Origin: Porphyrobacter sp. ULC335
GTDB taxonomy: Bacteria > Pseudomonadota > Alphaproteobacteria > Sphingomonadales > Sphingomonadaceae
NCBI RefSeq assembly: GCF_025917005.1
Contig: NZ_CP078091.1
Span: forward strand, 558,001-622,000
Length of the DNA stretch: 64,000 bases
Reading direction: 5' to 3'
Numbering within the stretch: position 1 is the first letter of the stretch; each line of letters starts with the position of its first letter. Under the pieces are notes generated by a model, which worked only from the letters and a program-made list of their open reading frames with translations, searched no databases and had not been told where the DNA came from. Both the position numbers and the translations under genes were made by a program. Shown here piece after piece: positions 34,572 to 43,687 of this stretch.

Positions 34572-35366
34572 TCAGGTGTTAAGCCGCACCCAAACCGGCG
34601 TGTGGTCGCTGGCCTTTTCCCGGCCGCGATAGGCCTTGTCGACCCCGCAAGCCTCCAGACGGTCGGCGCATTCGGGCGAGAGCAGGATGTGGTCGATCCG
34701 GAAGCCGTGGTCGCGCTGCCAGGCACCCGCCTGATAGTCCCAATAGGTCCACACGCCGCCGCGCGGGTTGTGGGTGCGGATGGCGTCCGTCCAGCCGTCT
34801 GCCAGCATCCGTGCATAGGCGGCGCGGCTTTCGGGCTGCATCAGCGCATCGTCCTGCATCGCCTTGACCGACCAGACGTCGTCATCTTCGGGGATGACGT
34901 TGAAATCGCCAAGCACCACGGCGGGCACTTCTTCGGCCCAGATGTCGGCCATGCGTTCCCGCAGCTTTGCCATCCACGCCAGCTTGTAGGTGAATTTCGG
35001 CCCCGGATGGGGGTTGCCGTTGGGCAGGTACAGGCAGGCGACCCGCACGCCGGAGACGTCGGCCTCGAGATAGCGGGCCTGTTCGTCATCACCTTCGTTG
35101 GGGCCAGGGATACCGAGTCCGCGCTGCACCTCGGTGAGAGTGTAGCCCGCGGCGGTATCGACCAGAATGGCGACCCCGTTGAAGCTCTTCTGCCCATGCC
35201 AGATCGCGGAATAACCGATCGCCTCGAAATCGGCGGCGGGGAAGCCATCGTCCTGCGACTTGATCTCCTGCAAGCAGGCGACCGCGGGGCGGGTTTCCTC
35301 GAGCCATTCGAGCAGGCGCGGCAGGCGGGCCTTGATCCCGTTGATGTTGAAGGTGGCGATTTTCAT
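34572..35366 (-). CDS. xth: Exodeoxyribonuclease III
   Basis: This is a Mg-dependent AP endonuclease and 3'-5' exonuclease that starts base-excision repair at abasic sites. The 264-residue protein has the EEP-fold landmarks: MKIATFNINGIKARLPRLLE, CLQEIKSQD with the metal-binding Glu, LGDFNVIPEDDD and the final SDHTPVWVRL with the catalytic His. The length is normal. It is followed convergently by the sleB gene and preceded at 38 bp by erpA on the same strand. Confidence 0.96.
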   Translation of the reverse strand: MKIATFNINGIKARLPRLLEWLEETRPAVACLQEIKSQDDGFPAADFEAIGYSAIWHGQKSFNGVAILVDTAAGYTLTEVQRGLGIPGPNEGDDEQARYLEADVSGVRVACLYLPNGNPHPGPKFTYKLAWMAKLRERMADIWAEEVPAVVLGDFNVIPEDDDVWSVKAMQDDALMQPESRAAYARMLADGWTDAIRTHNPRGGVWTYWDYQAGAWQRDHGFRIDHILLSPECADRLEACGVDKAYRGREKASDHTPVWVRLNT

Positions 35367-35404
35367 GCGCGCCCTGATGCCTCAGAAGCGCGCGCGGGTC
35401 TAAC

Positions 35405-35737
35405 CTAAATCCCGAAGCTGGATCCGCAGCCGCACCCGGCGGCGGCCTGCGGGTTTTCGACCTTGAAGGCCGCGCCGCCCAGCGATTCGACGAAATCGAC
35501 GGTGCTTCCCGCAATCAGATCGAGGCTCATCGGGTCGACCACCAGCTTCACCCCATCGGTTTCGCTGACGCTGTCGTCCGAATCCGCCGCGTCGGCGAGG
35601 TCGAACTTGTACTGGAAGCCCGAACAGCCCCCGCCTTCGACCGCCAGTCGCAGGATCGCGGGACGCGATTGCTTGGCCGCAATCAGCGCAATGCGCTTGG
35701 CGGCGGACGGGGTGAGGATCAGGGGCTCTGCGGTCAT
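35405..35737 (-). CDS. erpA: A-type iron-sulfur cluster carrier (ErpA/IscA)
   Basis: A-type carriers pass Fe-S clusters to apoproteins such as those of respiration and isoprenoid synthesis. The 110-residue protein has the three conserved cysteines: VEGGGCSGFQY and AGCGCGSSFGI. The distinction between IscA, ErpA and SufA cannot be certain by eye; the text and lack of isc genes nearby favour ErpA. ATG 35737. The next gene on the same strand is xth, 38 bp away, and a CBS protein lies 38 bp upstream, so they may form a unit. Confidence 0.92.
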   Translation of the reverse strand: MTAEPLILTPSAAKRIALIAAKQSRPAILRLAVEGGGCSGFQYKFDLADAADSDDSVSETDGVKLVVDPMSLDLIAGSTVDFVESLGGAAFKVENPQAAAGCGCGSSFGI

Positions 35738-35775
35738 GGTTCTAATCTAGGGCCTCGCCGGACGATCCTCAAGCG

Positions 35776-36207
35776 TCACACCGCCTGAATATAGTTGCGC
35801 AGCGCTTCGGCCTCGTGCTGCACCTCGTCCATCTTGTGCTTCACGAGGTCACCGATCGAGATGAAGCCGATCAGCGTGCCTTCCTCGACCACCGGGAAAT
35901 GGCGGAACCGGCGACGGGTCATCATGGCCAGCGCCTCGTCGACTGTAGTGCCGGGTTCGACCGTGACGGCGGGCGAGGTCATGATCTGCTCCACCGGCAT
36001 GTCGAGGCACGCTCCACCATGATCGGCGAGTCGGTAGATCACGTCGCGCTCCGAAACGATGCCGGCCACACGCCCGTCACGCAGCACCGGCAATGCGCCG
36101 ATGCGTTTGCTGGCGAGGGTCTGCACGACCTGCGAAACAGGCGTCGCTACGTCGCAGGCGATGATGTCGGATGGGCCGCGCTGGGCGATGATTCGGGCAA
36201 TGGTCAT
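35776..36207 (-). CDS. CBS domain-pair protein
   Basis: This is a 143-residue stand-alone Bateman module: CBS1 at about 12-65 (SQVVQTLASKRIGALPVLRDGRVAGIVSERD) and CBS2 at about 75-130 (MTSPAVTVEPGTTVDEALAMMTRRRFRHFPVVEEGTLIGFISIGDLV). CBS pairs bind adenosine nucleotides and regulate partners. Solo CBS proteins like this are often general stress proteins, but the partner is unknown. The start ATG at 36207 is preceded by AGGGAGTC. Confidence 0.92.
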   Translation of the reverse strand: MTIARIIAQRGPSDIIACDVATPVSQVVQTLASKRIGALPVLRDGRVAGIVSERDVIYRLADHGGACLDMPVEQIMTSPAVTVEPGTTVDEALAMMTRRRFRHFPVVEEGTLIGFISIGDLVKHKMDEVQHEAEALRNYIQAV

Positions 36208-36342
36208 GGAAGACTCCCTCTCTCAGGCAGGGAAAATGCCATGCATTGAAGGAAAAAGCGAATCCCTCACTTGCACCGCGCGTATCGCTCCTTGCAGCTT
36301 TCGCGCGTTGCAATGCAGCAGAGCGCACGCCATGTCGGGGGC

Positions 36343-36654
36343 ATGACACGCAAATCCCCGCTCGATGATCCTGTGAACGCCGCGCACGCCTGGGCGCGCT
36401 ATCGACAGATCATGAAATGGCTGCTGGCCGCGACCACGCTGACCGTCATGCTGGCGATGGGCCTGCTATTTGCATATAACGGCATGATTTCGGTGCATTT
36501 CTACATCGCGGCGGCGCTGGGCATCAGCCTTACCATGCTGCTCGGCGGAGGGCTGATGGGCCTTGTGTTCCTGTCCAACGGGACGGGTCACGACGAATCG
36601 GTCGACAACCAGCTTCCCGGCAAGGACGAGTTCTGGAGCCCGAAGGACGATTAG
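36343..36654 (+). CDS. Small inner-membrane protein, unknown function
   Basis: This is a 103-residue protein with two membrane segments, about 23-45 ([22 protein letters not shown]) and about 51-78 ([27 protein letters not shown]). Its cytosolic ends are short and the C-terminus is acidic ([20 protein letters not shown]). I do not recognise a characterised family. ATG 36343 is the likely start; earlier in-frame starts give a Cys- and Ser-rich leader of no family character. It ends 4 bp inside the convergent thioredoxin-like ferredoxin gene. Confidence 0.7.
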   Translation: MTRKSPLDDPVNAAHAWARYRQIMKWLLAATTLTVMLAMGLLFAYNGMISVHFYIAAALGISLTMLLGGGLMGLVFLSNGTGHDESVDNQLPGKDEFWSPKDD

Positions 36655-37061
36655 GCAGGTTTGAGGATGTAATCCTCGACCGGCACGCCGCCGACCAGAT
36701 GTTCCTGAATGATCCGTTCGAGCACCTTGGGGCTGCACGAATGGTACCACACCCCGTCCGGCCAAACGACCGCGATCGGCCCCGCCGCGCAGATCTGGAA
36801 GCAATCGGCCTTGGTGCGCTGTACGCCCCCGCCCGACCCGCGCTTGCTATCGTCGTTACGCTGCGGGCCGACGAGGCCGAGTTCCTTCAGGCGTGATTTG
36901 AGGAAGCTCCACGCCTCCTCGCCTTCCTTGCGCGAACAGCATTTCTGCTTGTCCGAAACGGCGCAGATCATGATGTGCCGCTGGATCGCGGTCCCTTCCG
37001 CCGGATCACCATAATGCTTGGCAAGCGAATGCTGCGCGGAAGCGAGTTCCTGTCGGCTCAC
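36651..37061 (-). CDS. (2Fe-2S) thioredoxin-like ferredoxin
   Basis: This 136-residue protein has the Shethna-type, thioredoxin-fold [2Fe-2S] ferredoxin pattern: [19 protein letters not shown] with two of the ligands, and [20 protein letters not shown] with the others. Such proteins carry electrons or have regulatory roles. The start is GTG 37061 ([13 protein letters not shown]), because it forms a GTGA overlap with the S9 peptidase stop (37058-37060); the longer open frame to 37118 lies inside the peptidase gene. Its 3' end overlaps the convergent small membrane protein by 4 bp. Confidence 0.87.
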   Translation of the reverse strand: MSRQELASAQHSLAKHYGDPAEGTAIQRHIMICAVSDKQKCCSRKEGEEAWSFLKSRLKELGLVGPQRNDDSKRGSGGGVQRTKADCFQICAAGPIAVVWPDGVWYHSCSPKVLERIIQEHLVGGVPVEDYILKPA

Positions 37062-39214
37062 TTCTGCGCGTCCTGCTTCAGCCAGCGATCCAGCCACGCG
37101 AAGACGGTGTTGTGCCATTGCAGCGAGTTCTTCGCGCCGAGCACCCAGTGATTCTCGTCAGGGAAGACCAGCAATTGCGACGGGATGCCGCGTTCCTGCA
37201 AGGCGGTGAAGCTCTGGATGCCCTGGGTGTAGGGGACGCGGAAATCCTGCTGCCCGGTGATGACCAGCATCGGCGTCTTCCACTTGTCGATGTGGTTCGC
37301 GGGGTTCCACTTCTCGTAGGTCTCACGCGCCTCTTCATAGGAGCCGCCGAAGTCCCAGCGGGGGAACCACAATTCCTCCGTGGCATAGTAGAAGCTGCGG
37401 TTGTCGAAGATGCCATCGTGCTGGACGATGCAATCGAAACGGTCGGGCCACTTTCCGGCGATCCAGTTGACCATGAAGCCGCCATAGCTCGCGCCCATGG
37501 CGCACGCCTTGGTGCCGTCGATCTGCGAGTCGAGGGTGAGCGCGGCGTCCAGACCCTTCTGCAAATCCTCCAGCGGCTTGCCGCCCCAGTCCTTGTTGAT
37601 CGCATCGGTAAAGGCCTGCCCGTATCCGGTGCTGCCGTGGAAATCGATCGAGATCACCGCATAGCCCTGGCTGGCGGTGACGCGCGGGTTCCAGCGGTTC
37701 GACCAGCTGTCGTTGTAGCTGCCCTGCGGCCCGCCGTGGATGTAGAGGATCGCCGGGATCGGGCCGGTCTGGTCGGCGAGGCGGGTGATCTGGCCCCAAA
37801 CCGTATCGCCGTTGGCGCCTGCAAAGCTGAAGCGGCGGGTGACTATACTGGCGAGGCCGCCCATGCGCGATGTCGCCACATCGGTCAGCGGACGGGCTTG
37901 GCCCATGCCGTCCGACAGGAACAATTCGGCCGGTTGCCCGAGCGAATCCCGCGTGAACAGCGCCCGGCCCCCCGGCAGCGGGACGAGATTGGCGACATGC
38001 GCTTCGTTCCCGGCCATCAGGTTGAGTTCGGTGACCTTGCCCGTCGCCGGATCGATGTTGAAGGCGGGGGTGTCGAGCACCTTTTGCGCGGTGGCGATCA
38101 GGTGCTTGCCGTCAGTGCTCCATGCAAGGCTGGCGAAGCTGAGATCGGTGTCCTTCGTCAGATTGCGCATCTGCCCGGTCTTGAGATCGAGCAGGCGCAC
38201 CGACAGCTTGTCGGCTTCGTAGGTCGGCCGGTCCATCGCCAGCCACGCGAGGTAGCGGCCATCCGGGGAGACGGCGGGGGTGGTGTCGGTCGCCTCATTG
38301 GCGGCGGTCAGCAGCTTGGGCGCAGCACCCGACAGGTCGGAGGCGTAGATATCGAGATTGGTGGAGGTCGGCTCCGCCCCGTCCGAAAGGCGCGCCGTGA
38401 AATAGAGCGTGCTGCCATCGGGCGCGAAGGCGATTTCCTCCCCGCCGCCGAAGGGCATGGTAGGGCTGTCGGCGGTGATCCCCGTGGCGGGATCCGTGCC
38501 GTCGACCGGAGCGCCCTGCCCTTGCGCCACGCCGTCCTTCAGCGGGAAGGTGAAGATGCGGTTGGGGGTGCCCGGCGTTGCCCAGCGGTCCCAGTGGCGC
38601 ACGAAGCCGTCCTTGCCGTCATAGAGCCGGCCGGTGCCGGGGCCGGGGAGATGCTGCGGCTTGGCGTCCGCGCAGCCGAAGGTCGGGCAATCGCGCGGCA
38701 CTTCCGCCCACAGCGCGATGGCCTTTCCGTTGGGCGCGAGCTTGAAGCCGGCGATCTCGACATGGGGATAATCGGCGACCACTTGCGGCTGACCGGCGGT
38801 CCCGTCCTTGGCAAGGCTGACGCGCCACACCCGGCTACGCGCTGCGGCCTGCTTGTCAGGGCTTTCGCTGCTGAGGAAATAGATCTGCCCATCCGCGCCG
38901 AAGGTGAGCGACGAGGCGCGGATGCCGAGGTCCAGCGCAACCGGCGAAGCGCCCGGCTTGGCGAGATCGAGCAGGAAGTGTGCGGGGCTGCGCGCCAGGC
39001 TTTCGGGATCGGTGACCGTGACGCTGTAGACGGCCAGCGTGCCGCCCGCGTTCACCGCGGGCGCGCCGAGCCGAGGGAGGGTGACCAGATCCTCGGCGCT
39101 CATCGGCGGGGCAGTGACACCCGGAACGGCAGACACATCCTGCGCGGCGAGCGGTGCGGCCAGCAGGGACGCGGCGACGGCGATCAGGGCGCCGGAAACT
39201 TTGAGATTGTGCAT
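37058..39214 (-). CDS. S9 family prolyl oligopeptidase-type peptidase, secreted
   Basis: This 718-residue protein has a Sec signal peptide ([21 protein letters not shown], cut near residue 25). A beta-propeller follows (about 40-450; TolB-like blades such as [18 protein letters not shown]). A C-terminal alpha/beta-hydrolase domain closes it, with catalytic Ser in [11 protein letters not shown] (about residue 570), Asp in [10 protein letters not shown] and His in DENHWVLG. These enzymes cut short peptides, like dipeptidyl peptidase or acylaminoacyl peptidase, here in the periplasm. The gene is followed directly by the thioredoxin-like ferredoxin with a 4-bp overlap, an unexplained coupling. 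Confidence 0.95.
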   Translation of the reverse strand: MHNLKVSGALIAVAASLLAAPLAAQDVSAVPGVTAPPMSAEDLVTLPRLGAPAVNAGGTLAVYSVTVTDPESLARSPAHFLLDLAKPGASPVALDLGIRASSLTFGADGQIYFLSSESPDKQAAARSRVWRVSLAKDGTAGQPQVVADYPHVEIAGFKLAPNGKAIALWAEVPRDCPTFGCADAKPQHLPGPGTGRLYDGKDGFVRHWDRWATPGTPNRIFTFPLKDGVAQGQGAPVDGTDPATGITADSPTMPFGGGEEIAFAPDGSTLYFTARLSDGAEPTSTNLDIYASDLSGAAPKLLTAANEATDTTPAVSPDGRYLAWLAMDRPTYEADKLSVRLLDLKTGQMRNLTKDTDLSFASLAWSTDGKHLIATAQKVLDTPAFNIDPATGKVTELNLMAGNEAHVANLVPLPGGRALFTRDSLGQPAELFLSDGMGQARPLTDVATSRMGGLASIVTRRFSFAGANGDTVWGQITRLADQTGPIPAILYIHGGPQGSYNDSWSNRWNPRVTASQGYAVISIDFHGSTGYGQAFTDAINKDWGGKPLEDLQKGLDAALTLDSQIDGTKACAMGASYGGFMVNWIAGKWPDRFDCIVQHDGIFDNRSFYYATEELWFPRWDFGGSYEEARETYEKWNPANHIDKWKTPMLVITGQQDFRVPYTQGIQSFTALQERGIPSQLLVFPDENHWVLGAKNSLQWHNTVFAWLDRWLKQDAQK

Positions 39215-39277
39215 GTTGGCGGGATTAGCCCGCCTTGGCGCGGCGCGCCAGTGATTGCCCTTAAGTCTCGGCGCGAA

Positions 39278-39766
39278 TCAGCGGTGCTTGCCGACAATCC
39301 GTGCGATTTCCGCCTGCACGAGGCTCTCCACCATCGTCGGCAGATTGGCTTCGAGCCATTCGGCCAGCATCGGGCGCAGCAGTTCGCGGGTCAGACCTTC
39401 AAGCGAGGTCTCTCCCGAACGGACGATTTGCGGGCGGGCCGGCGGTTCGGCCAGCATGGCGAGCGCGGCGAGGTTTTCCTGCATCGCATCGCGCACCTGA
39501 TCGGCGATCAGCGGGGTTTCTTCCTGCTGCTCCATCGGCAAGGCAGAGGGTTCCGCGGGCACTTCCATATCCGACAGATCGAGCACTTCATCCGCGTCGC
39601 GCACGGTGTGCGTCCGGGCGAGGGGCGCGGGCTCGGCATCGTCATCTTCGGAAACGAGCATCCGCCGCCGCCGCGCTTCGAGCGCACCAACGCGGTTGTC
39701 ACGCGCGATCACTTTCTTGATCGATTCGAGGATTTCCTCGACCGACGCCTCGTTATCCTGCGCCAT
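39278..39766 (-). CDS. popZ: PopZ-like polar organising protein (DUF2497)
   Basis: This 162-residue protein has the PopZ arrangement. An N-terminal helix (SVEEILESIKKVIARDNRV) is followed by an acidic, Pro-rich disordered linker. The C-terminal helices (LEGLTRELLRPMLAEWLEANLPTMVESLVQAEIARI) drive self-assembly. In Caulobacter PopZ forms a polar matrix that holds ParB-parS and thus the origin at the pole; parB, parA and a candidate origin lie 12-24 kb away here. Related DUF2497 proteins may have other roles. ATG 39766 is preferred over the adjacent GTG at 39769. Confidence 0.83.
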   Translation of the reverse strand: MAQDNEASVEEILESIKKVIARDNRVGALEARRRRMLVSEDDDAEPAPLARTHTVRDADEVLDLSDMEVPAEPSALPMEQQEETPLIADQVRDAMQENLAALAMLAEPPARPQIVRSGETSLEGLTRELLRPMLAEWLEANLPTMVESLVQAEIARIVGKHR

Positions 39767-39814
39767 CACTTGCCCCGTTTTCTGCCCCCGGCCTGTCCCG
39801 AATCGGGACCGGAT

Positions 39815-41317
39815 TTACTCGCCGGGCAGCAATTGCGGGCCAATTGTTGCGTTGGCGGGCGGAATGTCAACGGTTCTGGTCGATTTCGGGGCGGGCTCGG
39901 GATCGCGGTCCCAGTCCCACATCTTGCTGCTGACGCGGTCGGCGTTGATGGTGGGATCGTAGAGCACGCCTGAATCCAGGTTGAGATCGCGTGCCTCTGC
40001 CCGGCCCATCAGTGCCAGCAGGTTGAAACCGGCGACATAGGCATTGCGCCGCGCGGTCACCAGCTGGGCGCGGGCGTTGACCAGCTCCTGCTCGGCATTG
40101 AGCACGTCGAGGATCTGGCGGTTACCGATCGAGTTTTCGGCGCGCACGCCTTCAAGGCTGAGCTCGGCCGCTTCGACCGCGGCCTGCGCGCTGCGGATCA
40201 CCCCGTTGGCGGCTTGCCAGTTGGAATAGGTCGAGCGAGTTTCGGCAATGATCTGGCGCTCGGAGGCGATCACATCCTCAAGAGCAGCGCTCTCGCGCGC
40301 CCCGGCCTGACGCTGCCGCGCGGCGGGGAGGCCACCCTGAAACAGCGGAATGGTCACACGCACGCCCGCGTTGGCGGTCTTTTCGCTCTGCGCGAAGCGC
40401 GGCGCGGTGGGGTTGTTGGGATCGACCTGGTTGGCGAGCGACCCGCCCAGCGTACCGAAGAAGTCGCTGTAATCGCCGTTCACGAAGAAATTGACGGTCG
40501 GCAGACGACCAGCGCCGGCCACCTTGGTATCGAACCCGGCGGCCTCGGCGCGCTGTTTGGCCGCATCGAGGTTGGGATTGTTGTCGAGTGCGGCCACAAT
40601 CGCTTCGCCCACCGTATCAGGAAGGCCCGGAAGCGGCGGCGGCGCCTCAAGTTCGCCCGGCTCGTTGCCGACCAGGCGAATATAGGTTTCGCGCGCGGCG
40701 ATGAGGTTGGCTTCGGCAGACTGGAGATCCCCTTCCGCCACCGCGAGGCGCGAGCGCGACTGGGCGACGTCGGTGATGGTCAGATCGCCGATCTGGAACC
40801 GGTCGCTGGTCGCTTCGAGATTGGTGCGAAGGACGGCAACGTTGTTGGTTGCGAGGGCCACTAGCGCCTCGGTGCGCAGCACATCCATGTAGGCGGCAAC
40901 CACTTGGGCGAAGAGCGTGCTTTCGGTGTTGCGCAGGTCAGCCTGTCCCGCCTCGACCCGTTCCTTGGCGGCGGCGATTCCGTTGCGCACGGCGCCGCCG
41001 GAATAGACCGGCACCAGCACCTGCGCATTGACGCCGAGGTTACGATCGGGGGCGGTGAAGGCGTTGGCCGATTGCTGGATGAATTCGATATGTGTCGCGG
41101 TGATGTTGGCCGAAGGCAGGCCCGGCGCACGGCTAATCGGCACGCCTTCATCCGTCGCGCGCTGGTTGGCGCGGGCGGATTCGAGCGTGGGGTTGGTGTT
41201 ATAGGCCTTGGCCAGCGCCTCGCGCAGGTTATCGGCATGAGCGGGCGCGGCCAACGCGGTAAGCGTCAGCAGGCTCGCCGATCCGGCCAGCAGCAGCGAG
41301 GCGTTTCGTGCCTTCAC
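39815..41317 (-). CDS. tolC: TolC family outer-membrane efflux protein
   Basis: This 500-residue protein is the trimeric outer-membrane channel component of tripartite efflux or type I secretion. The signal peptide is cut after APAHA (residue 28). The repeated OEP halves show in LREALAKAYNTNPTLESARAN and in DVAQSRSRLAVAEGDL; the second half has AVEAAELSLEGVRAENSIGNRQILDVLNAEQELVNA. The Pro-rich C-terminus is typical. The stop and start neighbourhood shows a 4-bp overlap with pcm upstream, so the two are one unit. No inner-membrane pump or adaptor is visible in the window. Confidence 0.95.
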   Translation of the reverse strand: MKARNASLLLAGSASLLTLTALAAPAHADNLREALAKAYNTNPTLESARANQRATDEGVPISRAPGLPSANITATHIEFIQQSANAFTAPDRNLGVNAQVLVPVYSGGAVRNGIAAAKERVEAGQADLRNTESTLFAQVVAAYMDVLRTEALVALATNNVAVLRTNLEATSDRFQIGDLTITDVAQSRSRLAVAEGDLQSAEANLIAARETYIRLVGNEPGELEAPPPLPGLPDTVGEAIVAALDNNPNLDAAKQRAEAAGFDTKVAGAGRLPTVNFFVNGDYSDFFGTLGGSLANQVDPNNPTAPRFAQSEKTANAGVRVTIPLFQGGLPAARQRQAGARESAALEDVIASERQIIAETRSTYSNWQAANGVIRSAQAAVEAAELSLEGVRAENSIGNRQILDVLNAEQELVNARAQLVTARRNAYVAGFNLLALMGRAEARDLNLDSGVLYDPTINADRVSSKMWDWDRDPEPAPKSTRTVDIPPANATIGPQLLPGE

Positions 41318-41931
41318 GCGAAAGTCCAGCCCTTGGGCGCCGCGAAAGCGGTCAGCACCGGAATGCCGAGATCCTCGATCGGCTGGAGATTGACCTGGCC
41401 CGCAACCTTCCGCCCCGAGGCGAGGCGCGTGACCTGCCGCAGCACGAGACCTGTGACGATCCGCCCGCCATCGGCAAGCTGCGCGGCAAGGCTATCGGGC
41501 AGCTGTTCGATCGCGCCATCGATCACGATCAGCGAATAATTGCCTGTACCGGCTGCCGAGACAGCATCGGCAGCGGTCATCTCGGTCAGGTCGGCCACCA
41601 GCGGGCGCAGCAGTTCGGCGAGGTAGGCGGTGCCGCCGCCGACCAGCAGCACGCGATCTTCCGGCATGGGCGCGGCTTCAAGCAGCAGCTTGCCATAGAA
41701 CAGCGGCGAGGCGAGGTGGCCACCATCGCCCAGCGCAATCGCGCGGTCGATATAGGCCTGCGATGCCTTGTCGGCGGGCAGAAAATCCTCACGCGGAACA
41801 GCCAGCATCCGGGCCAGCACATATTCCTCGTTGACGCCGCTGGTGCGCAGCTGGCTGTCGATCATTGCGCGGCGCGCGATCCGGGTGTCGGGAAGGCCAG
41901 AATGCATTTGGGTTGTTGTCATGGTGCTCAT
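41314..41931 (-). CDS. pcm: Protein-L-isoaspartate O-methyltransferase family
   Basis: The 205-residue protein matches the Pcm family (MIDSQLRTSGVNEEYVLARMLAVPREDFLP; FYGKLLLEAAPMPEDRVLLVGGGTAYLAELLRPLV). The SAM motif reads VGGGTAYLAELL where classical Pcm has EIGTGSGYQAA, so catalytic function is less certain. In many alphaproteobacteria this gene lies directly before tolC, and this shortened form may have a different role. An inverted repeat that could be an operator lies 14 bp upstream of its start. Confidence 0.85.
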   Translation of the reverse strand: MSTMTTTQMHSGLPDTRIARRAMIDSQLRTSGVNEEYVLARMLAVPREDFLPADKASQAYIDRAIALGDGGHLASPLFYGKLLLEAAPMPEDRVLLVGGGTAYLAELLRPLVADLTEMTAADAVSAAGTGNYSLIVIDGAIEQLPDSLAAQLADGGRIVTGLVLRQVTRLASGRKVAGQVNLQPIEDLGIPVLTAFAAPKGWTFA

Positions 41932-41944
41932 GTTCTCTCGGCAA

Positions 41945-41970
41945 AGCTGTATTAGTTACGCAATACAGCT
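41945..41970. promoter_or_regulatory. Perfect inverted repeat upstream of pcm-tolC (possible operator)
   Basis: AGCTGTATT and AATACAGCT form a perfect 9-bp inverted repeat separated by AGTTACGC. It lies 14 bp upstream of the pcm ATG. TetR- or MarR-type regulators of efflux genes bind repeats of this size; no regulator gene lies beside it. Confidence 0.5.
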
Positions 41971-42135
41971 CGTCAACCCTCTCCTTAAACGTGCAGCGGC
42001 GCGGTTCCAAGGCTTTTGGCCCCCGTTACGCGTCCGCAAACTTGGCGATTTCGGCCTTTGACCACGCCCGAGCAGGGGCTTAGGGGAGCGCCGTACCCTG
42101 TGGGGCTCAATTCGACTTAATGAGGGATAGCTTCG

Positions 42136-43551
42136 ATGAGTGACATGACGGCGAACGGTGAGGACGTGCGGATCGAGACCGATTCGCTGGGCGAAGTGGC
42201 GGTTCCGGCCCGGATGCATTGGGGCGCACAGACGCAGCGCTCGATCGTCAACTTCCCGATCGGCGGCGAAACGATGCCCCCCGCTCTGGTCCGCGCGCTG
42301 GGAATCCAGAAGCTTGCGGCAGCCAAGGCCAATATGAAGCTCGGCGTGCTGGATGCGACGCTGGGCGAGGCGATCGTTGCCGCCGCGCGCGAAGTGATCG
42401 ACGGGACGCTTGCCGACCAGTTCCCGCTGGTGGTGTGGCAGACCGGATCTGGAACCCAGTCGAACATGAACGCCAACGAGGTGATCGCCAGCCGCGCCAA
42501 CGAGATGCTGACCGGCAACAAGGGCGGCAAGACACCGGTTCACCCCAACGATCATTGCAACATGGGCCAGTCGTCCAACGACACCTTCCCCACCGCGATG
42601 CACATCGCCGCCGCGACCGAGGCGCTGGATCACCTGATTCCGGCCTTGAAGAAGCTCCACGGCGCGCTGGATGCCAAGGCCAAGGAATTCGCCGACATCG
42701 TCAAGATCGGCCGCACCCACTTGCAGGACGCCACCCCGATGACGCTGGGGCAGGAGTTCTCCGGCTATGCCAAGCAGATCGAATACGGCATTGCCCGCGT
42801 CGAAGCGGCGCTGCCGCGCGTGCTGGAACTGGCGCAGGGCGGCACGGCCGTCGGCACCGGGATCAACGCCAAGGTCGGCTTTGATACGGCCTTCGCCGCG
42901 GAGGCCGCTGCCGAAACCGGCCATGCTTTCGTCACCGCGCCCAACAAGTTCGAGGCGCTGGCCGCGCATGACGCGATGGTCGAGATTTCGGGCGCGTTGA
43001 ATGTTCTCGCGGTCAGCCTGATGAAGATCGCCAACGACATCCGCTTGCTTGGCTCCGGCCCCCGCTCCGGCCTTGGCGAACTCAGCCTCCCCGCCAACGA
43101 GCCGGGCTCCTCGATCATGCCGGGCAAGGTCAATCCGACCCAGTGCGAGGCAATGACGATGGTCTGCGCGCAGGTGATGGGCAACCACATGACGGTGACG
43201 GTTGCGGGATCGCACGGGCATCTTGAGCTCAACGTGTTCAAGCCGGTGATCATCTACAACGTGCTGCAATCGATGAAGCTGATCGGCGATGCCGCCCACG
43301 CCTTCACCGATAATTGTGTTGTGGGCATCGAAGCCAACACGGATCGCATCACCCAATTGCTCAATGAAAGCCTGATGCTGGTGACCGCGCTCAATCCGCA
43401 TATCGGGTATGACAACGCCGCCAAGATCGCCAAGAAGGCGCATGCCGAGGGAACGACCCTGAAGGCCGCCGCTCTTGCGCTGGGTCTGCTCACCGAAGAG
43501 CAGTTCGCGCTTTGGGTGGTGCCCGCGGACATGATCAAGCCCCGCGACTGA
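42136..43551 (+). CDS. fumC: Fumarate hydratase class II
   Basis: FumC adds water to fumarate to form L-malate in the TCA cycle; the class II enzyme needs no iron-sulfur cluster. The 471-residue protein has the superfamily signature [15 protein letters not shown] with the catalytic Ser, the segment [16 protein letters not shown] and [17 protein letters not shown]. The start ATG is preceded by the AGGGATAGCTTCG leader. It stands alone between pcm (divergent) and the LytS gene; a long inverted repeat GGTCAGGC (43565-43572) / GCCTGACC (43613-43620) lies downstream of its stop. Confidence 0.97.
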   Translation: MSDMTANGEDVRIETDSLGEVAVPARMHWGAQTQRSIVNFPIGGETMPPALVRALGIQKLAAAKANMKLGVLDATLGEAIVAAAREVIDGTLADQFPLVVWQTGSGTQSNMNANEVIASRANEMLTGNKGGKTPVHPNDHCNMGQSSNDTFPTAMHIAAATEALDHLIPALKKLHGALDAKAKEFADIVKIGRTHLQDATPMTLGQEFSGYAKQIEYGIARVEAALPRVLELAQGGTAVGTGINAKVGFDTAFAAEAAAETGHAFVTAPNKFEALAAHDAMVEISGALNVLAVSLMKIANDIRLLGSGPRSGLGELSLPANEPGSSIMPGKVNPTQCEAMTMVCAQVMGNHMTVTVAGSHGHLELNVFKPVIIYNVLQSMKLIGDAAHAFTDNCVVGIEANTDRITQLLNESLMLVTALNPHIGYDNAAKIAKKAHAEGTTLKAAALALGLLTEEQFALWVVPADMIKPRD

Positions 43552-43687
43552 CCCCGCGAGTGAAGGTCAGGCCGTTCAGCGTCCCTGAATGGCTGTTCAT
43601 CTTTCGACCAAAGCCTGACCCCGCCCGACGATGAACGCCTCTGCTAGTGGTCATCGCCGGGCAGGGGCGTTATCGCTGCCCGGCATA

